Of a stretch of DNA of 6,153 bases, positions 6,104-6,153 are shown in pieces (the stretch's first letter is position 1; the number at the start of each line of letters is the position of its first letter). A program made the position numbers and the translations under genes. The notes beneath the pieces are model-generated. The model made no database searches, was not told where the DNA came from, and was given only the letters and a program-made list of their open reading frames with translations. Source of the DNA: Vampirovibrionales bacterium (GTDB taxonomy: Bacteria; Cyanobacteriota; Vampirovibrionia; Vampirovibrionales; JAGQHJ01); contig JANWKX010000124.1 in assembly GCA_025451145.1 (NCBI GenBank), positions 1 through 6,153 on the forward strand, in the 5' to 3' direction.

Positions 6104-6153
6104 ATGGCCCAAGTTGTTCAATTCACACTGGAACAAGTGGCTGAAGCCTTGAA
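6104..6153 (+). CDS. Start of an unidentified gene (partial, cut by window edge)
   Basis: An ATG at 6104 is preceded by GGAGG (6091-6095) at 8-nt spacing and by a TATAAT promoter. It opens a frame that runs off the window edge and reads MAQVVQFTLEQVAEAL. Sixteen residues are too few to identify it. The FTLEQVAEAL stretch looks like the first helix of a helix-turn-helix domain, so a small DNA-binding protein is possible; this is a guess. ATGs at 6081, 6084 and 6096 are in another frame that stops at 6102-6104, overlapping the chosen start. Confidence 0.6.
   Translation, partial: MAQVVQFTLEQVAEAL

Overview
The window reads as ordinary bacterial chromosome: dense genes, short spacers, mid-range G+C by eye, and no mobile element, tRNA, rRNA or CRISPR array seen. 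The organism cannot be fixed from sequence alone. The best hint is the membrane histidine kinase. Its phosphoacceptor region (ATLTHDLKTPL, then a DGQFGPLTPEQ-type linker and a LVxSLVSSYR helix) resembles kinases common in Cyanobacteria, where they often sit beside NarL-type regulators. Nothing photosynthetic is present, so a non-photosynthetic cyanobacterial relative (Vampirovibrionia/Melainabacteria-like) is a reasonable but low-confidence guess.

Layout, left to right. (1) 1-123 is a short leader, possibly holding the tail of an upstream gene, with a perfect 22-bp palindrome at 54-75. (2) 124-1904 (+) is a two-gene two-component operon, a four-TM sensor kinase and a NarL/FixJ response regulator overlapping by 4 nt. 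(3) 2064-2441 (+) is an unrecognised 125-aa protein, apparently transcribed alone. (4) 2584-3885 (+) is a GT-B-fold glycosyltransferase with a basic N-terminal extension. (5) 3941-5284 (-) is a pyrimidine-nucleoside phosphorylase, convergent with the glycosyltransferase. (6) 5447-5959 (+), divergent from the phosphorylase, is a small DUF7768-like protein of the nucleoside 2-deoxyribosyltransferase-like superfamily. (7) 6104-6153 (+) is the start of another gene, cut by the window edge, behind a clear TATAAT promoter and GGAGG ribosome binding site.

How they fit together. The kinase and regulator are one signalling unit of unknown signal; the palindrome overlapping a possible promoter is a candidate operator for that unit. 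The phosphorylase and the DUF7768-like gene form a divergent pair whose families both concern nucleoside-like ligands, so a shared nucleoside or deoxynucleotide role is possible but unproven. The glycosyltransferase probably decorates a cell-surface glycan; no other surface-polysaccharide genes are visible. I find no strong evidence for a new multi-gene system. The most worthwhile leads are the divergent nucleoside pair, the palindrome, and the unrecognised 125-aa gene.
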